IMG/VR virus record: IMGVR_UViG_3300046005_002020
Span: 1 to 31,452 of that record
Strand: one strand, 5' to 3'
DNA from: a virus
Length of the DNA: 31,452 bases
The notes beneath the pieces were generated by a model that did no database searches, had not been told where the DNA came from, and saw only the letters and a program-made list of their open reading frames with translations. How positions within the stretch are numbered: position 1 is the first letter of the stretch; each line of letters begins with the position of its first letter. This document shows positions 8,601-15,736 of this stretch, piece after piece. Position numbers and translations under genes: made by a program.

Positions 8601-9741
8601 GGTTCATAATTGCGCCAACTTCTGTTTTAAAGCTATTGTGTGCGGCAGATACCTCTCCTGCAATACTTTTTCCTGCGCCAAACAATGCACCAGCGCCTTT
8701 CAAAGCTTTTGATATTGCCCAGAACTCTAAAAATATTTTTAATGTTTTGCCAATCGCTTCACTATTACTTTCCCATGCCTTCGATAGTTTACCAACGGTA
8801 TCGATGACTGACTTCAAACCATCGCCAAATTTTTGCGCGTATTTTGAAGCCTCGTCACCCTGCAAAAATTCATTCAATCCTTTTAATGAGTCTTTCACTG
8901 CATCAAATGAACCATTGTCGCCCACTTTCTTTTGCAGCAATGTCCAGTTGGTTTCAAGTTGAGACATCAACCCATTCCATGTATTCATCATTCTTGCTGA
9001 TGAGCCTGACATAGAGAATTCCATCTCTTTCATCATGCCGTCAATGGCGGGAATAGCCCTAACCTTGCCTTCTGAAATAGCTTTGACCATCGACCCCATT
9101 GTCATGCCCATGCCATCTGCCATATTTTGCATAGCTGAAGGCACAGACTCGCCTAATTGCTGACGCAACTCTTCCATTGAGATAACGCCTTTCGATGCCA
9201 TCTGTTGAAGGGCAACAGTCGTTCTATGAAGTGATTCGTCATTGCCACCAAAATTAGCAATGGCGTTGGTGATAGCTTTTAGTTTTGACTCAACATCAAC
9301 CATGCCGACTACTTTCATTTTTACAAAAGAGTTGGATAGTTCTTTTAAGGCAAATGGGGACTGTTTTGCCGCCTCGTACAAAAAGTCCATGTCTTTAGCA
9401 GCGTCTCTTAATTTGCCCTGCGAATCGACCGATTTTGATAAACCTTGAAGTAATACAGAGGTTCTTTCAACTTCTGCATTTGCTTTGACTAGCGAATGAA
9501 CAAATGAACCGACAGTGTCACTTGCCATTGAAAAGACCGAATGCAGTCCTGACGTAACGACTGCAATATCTCTTAAGTGCGGTATTGCACCTGAAATTCC
9601 TTTTTCTATGCCGCCCAGCTTAGTATTAAGCTGACCTAGTTGACCGGATAGTTGCTGTGCTGTAGTGCCAGCTTGACGCATTCTGCTGGTATATTGACCA
9701 TCCTTAAGTTCAAGCTCAACAACTAAACGACCGATACTCAT
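5629..9741 (-). CDS. H: Tail tape measure protein
   Basis: At 1370 aa this is the largest gene in the window. It sets tail length and is ejected with DNA. The N-terminus (IGRLVVELELKDGQYTSRM, then TTAQQLSGQL) is the tape-measure N-terminal domain. Residues ~417-460 form a Gly/Ala-rich hydrophobic pair, probably membrane-active. About residues 480-1080 are Lys/Glu/Gln-rich and predicted coiled coil. Residues ~1087-1157 (DFTNGMVDGLANMIVNG, then FKDFTRTVLTGISQM) match the lambda-type C-terminal tape domain, followed by a Gly-rich linker. Using the usual ~0.15 nm per residue gives a tail of roughly 200 nm; that is inference and longer than lambda. An AGGA Shine-Dalgarno precedes the ATG. The position after the G/T chaperone pair is canonical. 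Confidence 0.95.
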   Translation of the reverse strand: MSIGRLVVELELKDGQYTSRMRQAGTTAQQLSGQLGQLNTKLGGIEKGISGAIPHLRDIAVVTSGLHSVFSMASDTVGSFVHSLVKANAEVERTSVLLQGLSKSVDSQGKLRDAAKDMDFLYEAAKQSPFALKELSNSFVKMKVVGMVDVESKLKAITNAIANFGGNDESLHRTTVALQQMASKGVISMEELRQQLGESVPSAMQNMADGMGMTMGSMVKAISEGKVRAIPAIDGMMKEMEFSMSGSSARMMNTWNGLMSQLETNWTLLQKKVGDNGSFDAVKDSLKGLNEFLQGDEASKYAQKFGDGLKSVIDTVGKLSKAWESNSEAIGKTLKIFLEFWAISKALKGAGALFGAGKSIAGEVSAAHNSFKTEVGAIMNPTVGTRKLSNWGNNSMTGGINEGVTSQNGGRMSAISESLPKDIGSWAAAVGIVGAALKLIPGPLGAIATAVALVGYQFIEFGNKAVTSLDDVAAKQRELNAKPLRVDGDAALKTIEDINLAKQNLEELTAIRDKLSADIEKERHKGLMGNQLADGKTRDAPREMVDQLASYNDIIKVSQQAIQESQRENFNNQIAKQKQLAQAEVETVLASTTTEYKIKVDAINKNADQFKEISKKTDDEVNAYKRAAMLKLHEETLTLQDAKLNQDLKNQERLKLEAINTAKAIAPKGQKDSITLFVGFNEERQALESLKQQYVFNLAQIQSEIDKTADVAKKAELAKNLTQNEEAIKVVDADLLGVNNEIDKIKSNQIDWQNILKFESANTFINAITAKLKDVGTSLGLVKKNILPSDGALSGVNDKELEKQIKAINDQRADNAAKANKLQGLKSKDPKAFVYKDSEAFKLDYQREEMVKKGEDTANIDRQIALKNQESSYDAQIASQKEYNSDSQSASKKHDAEILKGINHTIAEKERIDNQQIAQANQKDEYLMDLDIKMNRELNTSKIAASRDALAIQKQTKDASITAAMEAAHDKGVVLDKEKAALKASLEQQYDAVRDYNNKIYIEDKRAASNHTIASSKIARGVGLTSKQRDLRAAEENYNYTVTNLKLQGNDSGKLAADLENEKNIYIEKQAEIAYNHRNAFQQMTQDTIDFNMVAGQAAADFTNGMVDGLANMIVNGTSNFKDFTRTVLTGISQMIIKMLMLQALQSAIGMFGGGGSGGGSTMSATPSSGMNWSFDASLMPKKYGGIVGGAYAFASGGAMLNNATKMTRGQMLAGGVKNTPQIALFAEADVPEAFIPMHDGRSIPLSVMRDVTGNLTAKALLPGGKSIPATIQESNFNSFAVGGIAGNISSDKVSGLSSSMNAGNAGLAVGGVSIVINVDNKGDGSTKQDGAGKNGTQDEMWSKMADNIKGMVVKTIVEQKRPGGALWST

Positions 9742-9760
9742 ATCTTTATCCTATATTTGA

Positions 9761-10063
9761 TTAACTCATAATTGCTTTTAATCTTTCCAATCCATCTCTA
9801 TCAATTTCATTGACTTTCGTAGCAATATCCCCGACCGAGCTTGATAAACTTTGTAAAGTTTTTTTGTAAGACTCGTCATCCAATACTGCCGCTGCAACTC
9901 TTATCGAGCGAATGTCATCAGCGGACTTCATTCGATCAATTGATCCTGAAAGTAGCCAAAATCGCTTAATTGGCATCTTTAATACATGCGTGTCGGTTAG
10001 TCCATAAAACGACAACACTCGGCAAAAAAGAAAGCCAAAATCAAGTGAAATTAGCTTGCCTAC
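9761..10063 (-). CDS. T: T-like part of the G-T tail assembly chaperone, reached by -1 frameshift
   Basis: This reading frame has no good independent start (the first candidates are GTG/TTG around 10018, without a Shine-Dalgarno) but is open from 10063, where it meets the end of the G-like gene in the -1 frame. If ribosomes slip at the A AAA AAG site, the product is ~207 aa: 107 residues of G followed by 100 residues beginning V-G-K-L-I-S-L-D-F. The T part has a hydrophobic/aromatic stretch (KRFWLLSGSIDRMKSADDI) and ends 19 bases before the tape measure ATG. In lambda and many other siphoviruses the GT fusion chaperones the tape measure protein onto tube subunits. The order tube-G-T-tape is exactly that arrangement. 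Confidence 0.82.
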   Translation of the reverse strand, partial: VGKLISLDFGFLFCRVLSFYGLTDTHVLKMPIKRFWLLSGSIDRMKSADDIRSIRVAAAVLDDESYKKTLQSLSSSVGDIATKVNEIDRDGLERLKAIMS

Positions 10064-10383
10064 TTTTTTTCACTTTCGTCCGATGAATCGTCTTCGGGCA
10101 ACGTCCCATCTCTTGCAAAAGCGGCAATCAAATTCAGTTCGTGCAAGGAGCGTTTCATCAATATCTCTCTTGGGCAACTCGGCACACTAATGAAAACAGT
10201 TTCAGCCAAAAACAACACACGGTCTGATGTGGTTGGGTTATCTTTTTTATCAGCTTCTTCTGCCATTTCATTTATTCTAATGAAATCCTCCACCGATACG
10301 TCCTTAATCGGGTAACTAACTCCCTCTAGTGTAATTACTCGCTCTTCCTTGCTAAGTGCATCAATGTTTAAAATTTTTGTCAT
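10060..10383 (-). CDS. G: Tail assembly chaperone, G-like
   Basis: This 107-aa acidic protein lies between the tail tube gene and the tape measure gene, the fixed position of lambda gene G. The C-terminus is Asp/Glu/Ser-rich and ends E-K-K-stop. The last codons, GAA AAA AAG TAG, contain the slippery heptamer that extends it into T. G-type chaperones coat the tape measure during tail assembly and are absent from mature virions (family knowledge). The N-terminal segment (ILNIDALSKEERVITLEG) is a typical beta-type start for tail tube chaperones. An operator-like palindrome (10444) and a hairpin (10402) lie in the leader. Confidence 0.85.
   Translation of the reverse strand: MTKILNIDALSKEERVITLEGVSYPIKDVSVEDFIRINEMAEEADKKDNPTTSDRVLFLAETVFISVPSCPREILMKRSLHELNLIAAFARDGTLPEDDSSDESEKK
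10063..10069 (-). promoter_or_regulatory. Programmed -1 ribosomal frameshift site A AAA AAG
   Basis: Read on the minus strand in the G frame, the last codons are ..GA(A AAA AAG) TAG, the most efficient class of bacterial -1 slippery heptamer (as in E. coli dnaX). Slippage bypasses the TAG at 10062-10060 and enters a frame open to 9761. The stop codon directly follows the heptamer, which itself favours slipping. I did not find a strong Shine-Dalgarno-like stimulator just upstream. Confidence 0.85.
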
Positions 10384-10401
10384 ATTGTTACCAATAGTTG
10401 C

Positions 10402-10425
10402 AAGCCCCTTTTAAGCAAGGGGCTT
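10402..10425 (-). terminator. Hairpin between tail tube gene and G
   Basis: A perfect 9-bp stem, AAGCCCCTT with AAGGGGCTT, encloses a 6-base loop. On the minus strand it is not followed by a T-run, so it may attenuate or protect the 3' end of the tail tube transcript rather than terminate fully. A drop after a highly expressed structural gene is a common use. Confidence 0.55.
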
Positions 10426-10443
10426 TATATAAAATATCAAAGT

Positions 10444-10461
10444 TAAGTCGGTAATGACTTA
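10444..10461. promoter_or_regulatory. 18-bp palindromic operator-like site, upstream of G
   Basis: TAAGTCGGTAATGACTTA has strong outer arms and a less symmetric centre. It sits between the stop of the tail tube gene (10466) and the hairpin at 10402, with a TTTAAT hexamer three bases upstream on the minus strand. Confidence 0.65.
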
Positions 10462-10465
10462 CTAA

Positions 10466-11311
10466 TTAAACCGCAGCTAAATCACCTAATTTGAATAGCA
10501 CTTTTGTCTCTGGGTCAGGATAACCATTAAACTCAGTGTTAAAAATGCGCTCATCATTGTACTTAAATGAGAATTTCATTGCGCCTGGGGTTGCCGCTAA
10601 TGGCACTGTTAAATCTTCAGCAGTTGATGCGCCATTTGCGATAGGGTGTAATGTTAATACGCCAGCAGTTGCCAACAAATTGGTGCCTACTGCATTAGTA
10701 ACGTCAACGCGAATTAGTGTTCCATCAATTCCACCTGTCAATTTAGCGCCTGACATAGTGACTTTTGTAGCCGCAGTGCCTGTTGCCAATGTGAAATCAT
10801 TGCCAGCAATTGATTTTGTGTTGTAAGCAATGCCAACTACTGAAGATGCCGCCACATAAGAAAATGTTGCGTAGTTGATTGACTCACTTAAAGCAATTTT
10901 TAAATTTGCAGCAGTTGCCGCAGCACTTCCACCCAATGTTACTTCGTTGGCATTGGCTGCAAATGTTTTAAAAGTAATTGTTTTTCCATTTACAATGATA
11001 GTTTCACCGTTTGATGGATTTGTTGCGATTGTGATAGAGCCTGTCGCCGCAGTTCCATTACTAACCATTGTTGATCCTGGCATAATTGCAACCAAGTTAT
11101 CAACAGTTGTTTCTGCCAATGGGCAAGTAATTTTGATATTACGTTTAGTGATCCATTCATTAACAATAGATTCACCAAATTGATCAACAGTTGTTTGGTG
11201 CGTGTCAGTTGTTACATCAACGTCAACACCGCCTTTTGTATAGCCTAAATCAAACCCTTTGTAAGTGATTGAGCAAACACCCAATTTTACATTATCAGTA
11301 TTACTAGCCAT
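10466..11311 (-). CDS. V: Major tail tube protein (gpV-like) with inserted Ig-like domain
   Basis: This 281-aa protein sits in the tail-tube slot (tail terminator - tube - G/T - tape). The fold appears split. Residues 1-90 and ~197-281 (ending KYNDERIFNTEFNGYPD, then TKVLFKLGDLAAV) resemble a phage tube protein. Residues ~91-196 are a Gly/Ala/Thr-rich insert with GETIIVNGKTITFKT and AANLKIALSESIN. I recognise this insert type from many phage structural proteins as an Ig-like or surface-decoration module. It would display on the tail surface, which is inference. An AAGGA Shine-Dalgarno precedes the ATG. There are no membrane segments. Confidence 0.82.
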   Translation of the reverse strand: MASNTDNVKLGVCSITYKGFDLGYTKGGVDVDVTTDTHQTTVDQFGESIVNEWITKRNIKITCPLAETTVDNLVAIMPGSTMVSNGTAATGSITIATNPSNGETIIVNGKTITFKTFAANANEVTLGGSAAATAANLKIALSESINYATFSYVAASSVVGIAYNTKSIAGNDFTLATGTAATKVTMSGAKLTGGIDGTLIRVDVTNAVGTNLLATAGVLTLHPIANGASTAEDLTVPLAATPGAMKFSFKYNDERIFNTEFNGYPDPETKVLFKLGDLAAV

Positions 11312-11336
11312 TTTCGTTCCTTATAAGTTTTAAAAA

Positions 11337-11711
11337 TTAATGTTCAACATAAACCGTCTCAAAATTGACGGAAAATTCGATAAAATTTCCTTCCGATGTA
11401 GGGAAAGAAATTGGGTCATGAAGAGGTTGAATAAAATGAATCAACATGATTCCGTCTGAGTATTTCAAAACTGCTTTAAATGCACTTATTACTCGCTTTG
11501 CTAAGTCATAACCACTCTCGTAATCATTGCTTCTTACGACTGTTTGAAACTTTGCCCTTTTATAATCAGGCAAATCAGCATAAAGCTTTGCCCCATTGCC
11601 ACTATGTGTAATCAATACCCCTTCGGAAAACGTTTCAGGAAGGTGATATATAAATATCTCTTGATCGGTAATTGCGCTGGATAATATGCTCCAAAATGGC
11701 ATCAAGTTCAT
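11337..11711 (-). CDS. Tail terminator / minor tail protein (gpU position)
   Basis: This 124-aa protein lies between the HK97 gp10-like gene and the tube gene, the position of the tail terminator that caps the tube and joins head to tail. It is aromatic-rich (ILSSAITDQEIFIYHLPETF, ending FIEFSVNFETVYVEH), as terminators usually are. Its ATG overlaps the preceding stop by one base (TAATG), so translation is coupled. The assignment rests mainly on gene order and size. A minor capsid protein of similar size is the alternative. Confidence 0.65.
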   Translation of the reverse strand: MNLMPFWSILSSAITDQEIFIYHLPETFSEGVLITHSGNGAKLYADLPDYKRAKFQTVVRSNDYESGYDLAKRVISAFKAVLKYSDGIMLIHFIQPLHDPISFPTSEGNFIEFSVNFETVYVEH

Positions 11712-12160
11712 TAGTGTCCAACCCCTTGATGTACTTTTGATTCGGTTTTGCGCTTTATTTCGTCATCCAAATCATCTAATGCTCTTTCTAGGAATTTTCT
11801 TCCCACTGTTACGCCTAATGAATCTTCTTTGTCTTGCGATAGAACGCCTAAATTGTAGACACCCTCATGCATTTGTAGTGCATAGTCGCCCACTGTTCCA
11901 CCTTTTGCATTGGGGGCAGCCACTTCATCATCAACATAAACCGCATAGGTATTTCTTCTGTTATTACTGACATCTGCAAACTTTTGCACCTTAATTGCTT
12001 TTTCGAGATTACCCTCGTCAATAGGCGCGTATAGCACAGCCAAATCTTTAATATCTTCAGCGCCTTTTGCTAATTCTTCTCTAGCGCCTGAACTACTTCT
12101 GTCTGCGACATTCATTAATGATGCGGTCAAATCATTGAACCCTGTCAATACTACGCCCAT
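11711..12160 (-). CDS. HK97 gp10-like head-tail connector protein
   Basis: This 149-aa protein looks like the HK97 gp10 / tail-completion family: GVVLTGFNDLTASLMNVA, a Ser/Ala helix, KDLAVLYAPIDEGNLEKAIKV, and a long charged C-terminal helix (KFLERALDDLDDEIKRKTE). I chose ATG 12160 over GTG 12169 because GGAG lies eight bases upstream of it. The gene overlaps the preceding head-tail joining gene by ten bases and touches the next gene by one. Its role is to form part of the neck between portal and tail tube. Confidence 0.75.
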   Translation of the reverse strand: MGVVLTGFNDLTASLMNVADRSSSGAREELAKGAEDIKDLAVLYAPIDEGNLEKAIKVQKFADVSNNRRNTYAVYVDDEVAAPNAKGGTVGDYALQMHEGVYNLGVLSQDKEDSLGVTVGRKFLERALDDLDDEIKRKTESKVHQGVGH

Positions 12161-12492
12161 ATTGAACACTCCAATTGATAGTGGTCATCCTTGCCACTTA
12201 CATCTGTTCTGAAGGTCATTTTATCGACACGCAATTTGATACCTTTAACCGTTAGTCGATCACCTACGCTGACAGAAGGTGTTAAATTAGCCAATAATGT
12301 AGTGTCCGATACAATCTCATGAGCATTACCCATCGATGCAGATTGGCTGCCTCTTCCTGCCGTCTTTGCCCTTTCGCTTGTTAACTTAACAATTGAGCAA
12401 TACGATGAAAAAGTGGCAGACACGGTGGGTTGACCATACGCATCGTGGCTTGACAGCTTTTCAATCTTCATCAAAACATTACCTTTAAACAT
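12151..12492 (-). CDS. Head-tail joining / head closure protein
   Basis: This small beta-rich protein (113 aa) lies directly upstream of the gp10-like gene. Its C-terminal LTVKGIKLRVDKMTFR, then DHYQLECSIWA resembles phage head-closure proteins (SPP1 gp16 / HK97 gp9 type). The internal ATG at 12471 (MKIEKLSSHD) is preceded by AAAGGT and may be the true start; ATG 12492 has no visible Shine-Dalgarno. The best operator copy in the window lies 29 bases before ATG 12492. The function is by position and fold-like features rather than a recognised motif. Confidence 0.65.
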   Translation of the reverse strand: MFKGNVLMKIEKLSSHDAYGQPTVSATFSSYCSIVKLTSERAKTAGRGSQSASMGNAHEIVSDTTLLANLTPSVSVGDRLTVKGIKLRVDKMTFRTDVSGKDDHYQLECSIWA

Positions 12493-12520
12493 GAAGACAT
12501 TCTAACAGGCTATTGACAAA

Positions 12521-12546
12521 AAAGTAAGTCATTTGTTACTTACTTT
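12521..12546. promoter_or_regulatory. Extended palindromic operator-like site (26 bp)
   Basis: The core TAAGTCATTTGTTACTTA (12525-12542) is extended symmetrically by AAAG and CTTT. It fills the gap between the 220-aa gene and the head-tail joining gene. A TATATG hexamer lies just upstream on the minus strand. The A- and T-tracts on its sides would also allow a bidirectional terminator, but the core sequence is shared with copies that have no T-run. Confidence 0.7.
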
Positions 12547-12547
12547 T

Positions 12548-13210
12548 TCATATAACTAATTGAATTGGTATAAGTTTTGTATTGGGGTGGTTGTATTTGT
12601 CAACCACACTCAATGCAACAACCTCATCATTAGACAGTTTTAACGCCTCTGCATTTTTACTAGAAGCTGCCAACATGAAGCTAAAATAAATAGCCTTTAT
12701 GATTTCACTTCGAGTAACAGTTGCCACATAGCGTTCTGAATTCCATTTTTTACCCGCTCTATCAACAAAACTAAAGCGCACAGATTGATTGGCGGCAATT
12801 TTCGCCGCTATCTGAGAAGTGCCTGCATCGACTCGTCTTACTACCATTAGCATGTATCTAAACAAATCGGCTCTAGCTGCCTCTATATCTGAGCGCATCT
12901 GATTTTGATAAGCGAGCTTGAGCGTGATGGCGCTCTCTGCAATCAACTTAGACAAGTCCTTAGCGTCACTTGTTGTCATTGTCTGCTCAATAACCGACAA
13001 CCCTTGACTCAACGCTATATCAATAGCCTTTAGCGAATTGCTCTGAATCAATTTACAGGATTTCATAAACTGCCTTACCGTCATCTTATTGACTTCAAGC
13101 ACAACGAATCGATTAAACTCGCCAATGACGGAAGTTAAAAACAATTTATAAACGCTAGTAACGCCTATTAAGCAGTTATCAATAGCGAGTAGTGTATTAG
13201 CCCCGTCCAA
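12548..13210 (-). CDS. Putative minor capsid or connector protein with a head-morphogenesis-like motif
   Basis: This 220-aa, mostly helical protein is in the head-connector region. Residues ~148-170 (FVDRAGKKWNSERYVATVTR) resemble the 'D-x-A-G-x-x-W, Y-x-x-x-V-x-R' stretch of phage minor capsid / Mu gpF-type head-morphogenesis proteins. The rest is not recognised. The start is TTG 13210 with CGGAAG five to ten bases upstream, and it overlaps the stop of the preceding gene by 14 bases. It may be a reduced head-morphogenesis protein or a connector; the family call is tentative. Confidence 0.45.
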   Translation of the reverse strand: MDGANTLLAIDNCLIGVTSVYKLFLTSVIGEFNRFVVLEVNKMTVRQFMKSCKLIQSNSLKAIDIALSQGLSVIEQTMTTSDAKDLSKLIAESAITLKLAYQNQMRSDIEAARADLFRYMLMVVRRVDAGTSQIAAKIAANQSVRFSFVDRAGKKWNSERYVATVTRSEIIKAIYFSFMLAASSKNAEALKLSNDEVVALSVVDKYNHPNTKLIPIQLVI

Positions 13211-14045
13211 GTATGCTTCCGTAATACAGATAGCCAGTTAATGCTTCCAATGCTCTTTTTGATACAGGTAGCGACAACATCTTTGTTGAACGCCATGTGG
13301 TTGTTGATTCACCTATTTTTCGAGTCGTGATGCCATTTTGTCTATCTTCTGACGCGTCATCACCACCTAAAATAAAGTCTGCTTCTATTACCTGAGCCGC
13401 TTTCAGCTTTGCTATAAAAACAGCAGGTAACAAAGTGGTATAACCCATAGGCAACAGATTTAATTTGTTAATAACCACGCTGCGTCTACCCATATTATTT
13501 AATGGAATTGCGCCTGATGCCATTGTATTTACTTCCGTGACGTAATTTAACGTGCCACCTAAATAGTTATAATCAACCAAATAGGTTATTCTGCCCATTC
13601 TATTAAATGCTTCTTTTAGAGCCACTAACTTATCTGCCGCAGATGCTGTGTTGAATGAAGGCAGATTAGGTATGTCATAAGCGGTTAATTCAGCTTCTTG
13701 TACGGTTTGATAAGAGTCGACCATAAAAGAGATTTCATTAGCACTATTGATAATGTATGTTTGATCGACCCGAACGTTATTCCCCGCTGCTGCGGTTACA
13801 AACACTGTTATCTTTCTGACGCTTTTTAATTCGCCCGCTGATAGCACATTGGCAGTGCTTGGTATCACAATGCTCGCTGTGGTATCGCCTGCTGAAAAAC
13901 CTGTTACTGGCGTGTTTGCGATAACTACGGCATTATTTTTATCAAATAATGTATAGGTCGCAGAAAGCGTATCAATTGAAGATCCATCTTCATATAAAAG
14001 ATCAAGTGTTAGTGTTGCAGAAGACCCATTCAGATACGCTATCAT
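13197..14045 (-). CDS. Hypothetical structural protein with N-terminal Ig-like/beta domain
   Basis: I do not recognise this 282-aa protein. Residues 1-110 are beta-rich and Ser/Thr/Val-rich (SATLTLDLLYEDGSSIDTLS, then VFVTAAAGNNVRVDQTYIIN), like an Ig-like or adaptor domain. The C-terminal half is mixed alpha/beta and holds a DEFILGG-like acidic patch (EADFILGGDDASEDRQNG) and a basic end. A GGAG Shine-Dalgarno, formed partly by the end of the preceding gene, lies seven bases from the ATG. It lies between the capsid-proximal 147-aa gene and the minor capsid-like gene, so a head or neck component is likely. Confidence 0.5.
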   Translation of the reverse strand: MIAYLNGSSATLTLDLLYEDGSSIDTLSATYTLFDKNNAVVIANTPVTGFSAGDTTASIVIPSTANVLSAGELKSVRKITVFVTAAAGNNVRVDQTYIINSANEISFMVDSYQTVQEAELTAYDIPNLPSFNTASAADKLVALKEAFNRMGRITYLVDYNYLGGTLNYVTEVNTMASGAIPLNNMGRRSVVINKLNLLPMGYTTLLPAVFIAKLKAAQVIEADFILGGDDASEDRQNGITTRKIGESTTTWRSTKMLSLPVSKRALEALTGYLYYGSILGRG

Positions 14046-14049
14046 CTCG

Positions 14050-14493
14050 TTACTCCGTAACTGAAAGTAAAGCTGAGATAATGCTGGCTACTGATTTTGC
14101 CTTGATGTCATGCTGTTCGGCAATCTCTCTAAGCCCTTGTATGCCTGAGCTATCCGCCACTGACTCTAAATATTCCCGTGTGTACTTGGCAGGACTTGCA
14201 ACAATAGGCAACTCTTCTTGCACTTCAGGAATCTCAGACAATTGCTCAACCACGCTACCCTCTTGCTCTTTAGCAAGAAGTGACTGCATAAATTCGATAG
14301 CTGCTTGGTCAATGACAATCGGTCCAACCTGAAATGATGAACCATCTTCAAGTATTTTATGAAGAATATAATTACCACCAATCATGTTGATTTGTTTAAC
14401 GGTCAACTCATCATTAGTTATGCTATCTTCAAAAACAGCACCACCAATTTCATCACTTATTAGTTCGCAACCTTCTGTTTCTATTTTGTACAT
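14050..14493 (-). CDS. Hypothetical head protein with C-terminal SAP/HeH-like helical motif
   Basis: This 147-aa protein directly follows the major capsid gene. The N-terminal ~70 residues (YKIETEGCELISDEIGG onward) are beta-rich. The last ~45 residues (YTREYLESVADSSG, then LREIAEQHDIKAKSVASII) read like a SAP / HeH / Rho-N-type helix-extension-helix, common in small phage head proteins such as lambda FI-position proteins. I chose ATG 14493, which has GGAG seven bases upstream, over a TTG at 14508. A hairpin terminator lies between it and the capsid gene, so it is probably made at lower levels than capsid. Confidence 0.5.
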   Translation of the reverse strand: MYKIETEGCELISDEIGGAVFEDSITNDELTVKQINMIGGNYILHKILEDGSSFQVGPIVIDQAAIEFMQSLLAKEQEGSVVEQLSEIPEVQEELPIVASPAKYTREYLESVADSSGIQGLREIAEQHDIKAKSVASIISALLSVTE

Positions 14494-14526
14494 CTTAATG
14501 CTCCACAATTAAAATTCATTAAAACA

Positions 14527-14547
14527 AAGGGGCAATAAATGCCCCTT
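14527..14547 (-). terminator. Intrinsic terminator / attenuator after the major capsid gene
   Basis: On the minus strand an 8-bp stem, AAGGGGCA with TGCCCCTT, has a 5-base loop and is followed by TGTTTTAATG. It lies 26 bases after the capsid stop. It probably trims capsid mRNA while some polymerase reads through to the connector genes. Confidence 0.75.
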
Positions 14548-14572
14548 CATCATACTTGTCTAATTGCTTAGA

Positions 14573-15595
14573 TTAAAGATTTGTAATACCAGTAATACGA
14601 GCTAATGATTTAGTAGATTTTAGAGCTAATCCACAATACCATTTCAAACGTGTACGAGTTGCATCTTTGTTTTGAACAGTACCTAAATCTTCAACAACGA
14701 TACCAGCAGAGTCACCACCGTATAAACCGTGAAGACCATCCATTTCGTTGAAACGAACTGCATAAATTGAAGTACAAACGCCAGATGCAGTACCTTGAGT
14801 TTCATTGTTAGGAATGAACTCGTTGATCAAAATAGGTACGCCATTGTGAGTCATTACTGGCAAACCAAAGTTTTCAATCATTACTGATTCAGCAGACAAG
14901 CCGCCTAACCCACTTGATCTCAACAATGCGCGGTAAGCTCTCAAAGTGCCTGGACGCATGATGATTGCATCAGCACCAGTTGGTACTAAGTCAAGCAATT
15001 GGTCAAGCATAGAGAAAGTAATGGTTGCGCCATTAGTTGCTGCTGCAAAAGTTTGGTTAGCGTTAGAATACGCATCAGTAGTTAAACGAGCTAAACCGCT
15101 GAATTCTAAAGAATTTACAGTGTTGTTGCCTTGAATCAATGTTCTGCGGAATTTACGAGCAATGGCTTTTGCTTTTTGAGCAATTTGAATAGCGCGTTGG
15201 TCGTTAGTGTTGCTGTAAACTGATTGCAAGAATTTATCTACGTCAACATCGCCAATCAATGTACGAAGGTTGGTAGTAATTTCTACCATTTTCGCGCCAG
15301 ATTCTAAGATGTTGGTACCAACATCTGTAAAGTCAGGCTCTACAGTGTTTGAAGTTCTGTTGCCATAAGCATCAGTGGTAATTGACACTGTTGCGGATGC
15401 AGGGTTGCCATTACCTACGTTTGCAGAAGCATCCCAAGAAGAAGCATCTTCTCTGTTGTAGACATAAGCTTTACCATCTACACGAGTAAAAGGTAATTGT
15501 GCGAACATTTGGTCGCGGTCGATGATTTCTTCAATTACGCCAGCAACTAAATCATTGTTAGTTAACGTAGCGGCTACAGATTTTAATAAAGGCAT
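14573..15595 (-). CDS. Major capsid protein (HK97 fold, SU10-type)
   Basis: This 340-aa shell protein has a clear start (MPLLKSVAATLTNNDLVAGV) and the long helix region (DVDKFLQSVYSNTNDQRAIQ) seen in the SU10-like major capsid family. Position fits: scaffold upstream, connector genes downstream. It has the best promoter in the window (TTGACA, 16 bases, GATAAT), its own operator-like palindrome, a GGAG Shine-Dalgarno seven bases from the ATG, and a terminator after it, all expected for the most abundant virion protein. There is no cleaved delta domain evident; a separate scaffold gene is present instead. Confidence 0.88.
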   Translation of the reverse strand: MPLLKSVAATLTNNDLVAGVIEEIIDRDQMFAQLPFTRVDGKAYVYNREDASSWDASANVGNGNPASATVSITTDAYGNRTSNTVEPDFTDVGTNILESGAKMVEITTNLRTLIGDVDVDKFLQSVYSNTNDQRAIQIAQKAKAIARKFRRTLIQGNNTVNSLEFSGLARLTTDAYSNANQTFAAATNGATITFSMLDQLLDLVPTGADAIIMRPGTLRAYRALLRSSGLGGLSAESVMIENFGLPVMTHNGVPILINEFIPNNETQGTASGVCTSIYAVRFNEMDGLHGLYGGDSAGIVVEDLGTVQNKDATRTRLKWYCGLALKSTKSLARITGITNL

Positions 15596-15716
15596 TTCAG
15601 TCTCCGAATAAAGTATAAAATAGTGTTTTTTAACCTTTACTGAAGCTCTCTTATCAGCAGGCAGCTTTGTTACTGGTTAGTTACTCTATTTCGCAAGTTC
15701 TCTTATGCTGAATAAG

Positions 15717-15736
15717 GTAAGTCATCCGTGACTTAC
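15717..15736. promoter_or_regulatory. Perfect palindromic operator-like site at the capsid transcription start
   Basis: GTAAGTCATCCGTGACTTAC has perfect 8-bp arms around TCCG. It begins one base after the -10 GATAAT of the capsid promoter, so a bound protein would cover the transcription start. This copy best links the palindrome to transcription control. Confidence 0.8.

Noticed and set aside
8540-8962. 140-codon plus-strand frame
   Set aside because: Antisense to the tape measure gene, whose domain order is intact here.
12521-12546. Reading the palindromes as intrinsic terminators
   Set aside because: Only this copy has good A/T tracts. The core sequence is conserved in all copies, including ones placed directly after -10 elements, which fits protein binding.
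15671-15686. Further operator copy (TTACTGGTTAGTTAC) in the capsid leader
   Set aside because: It shares only part of one half-site and lacks dyad symmetry; probably chance.
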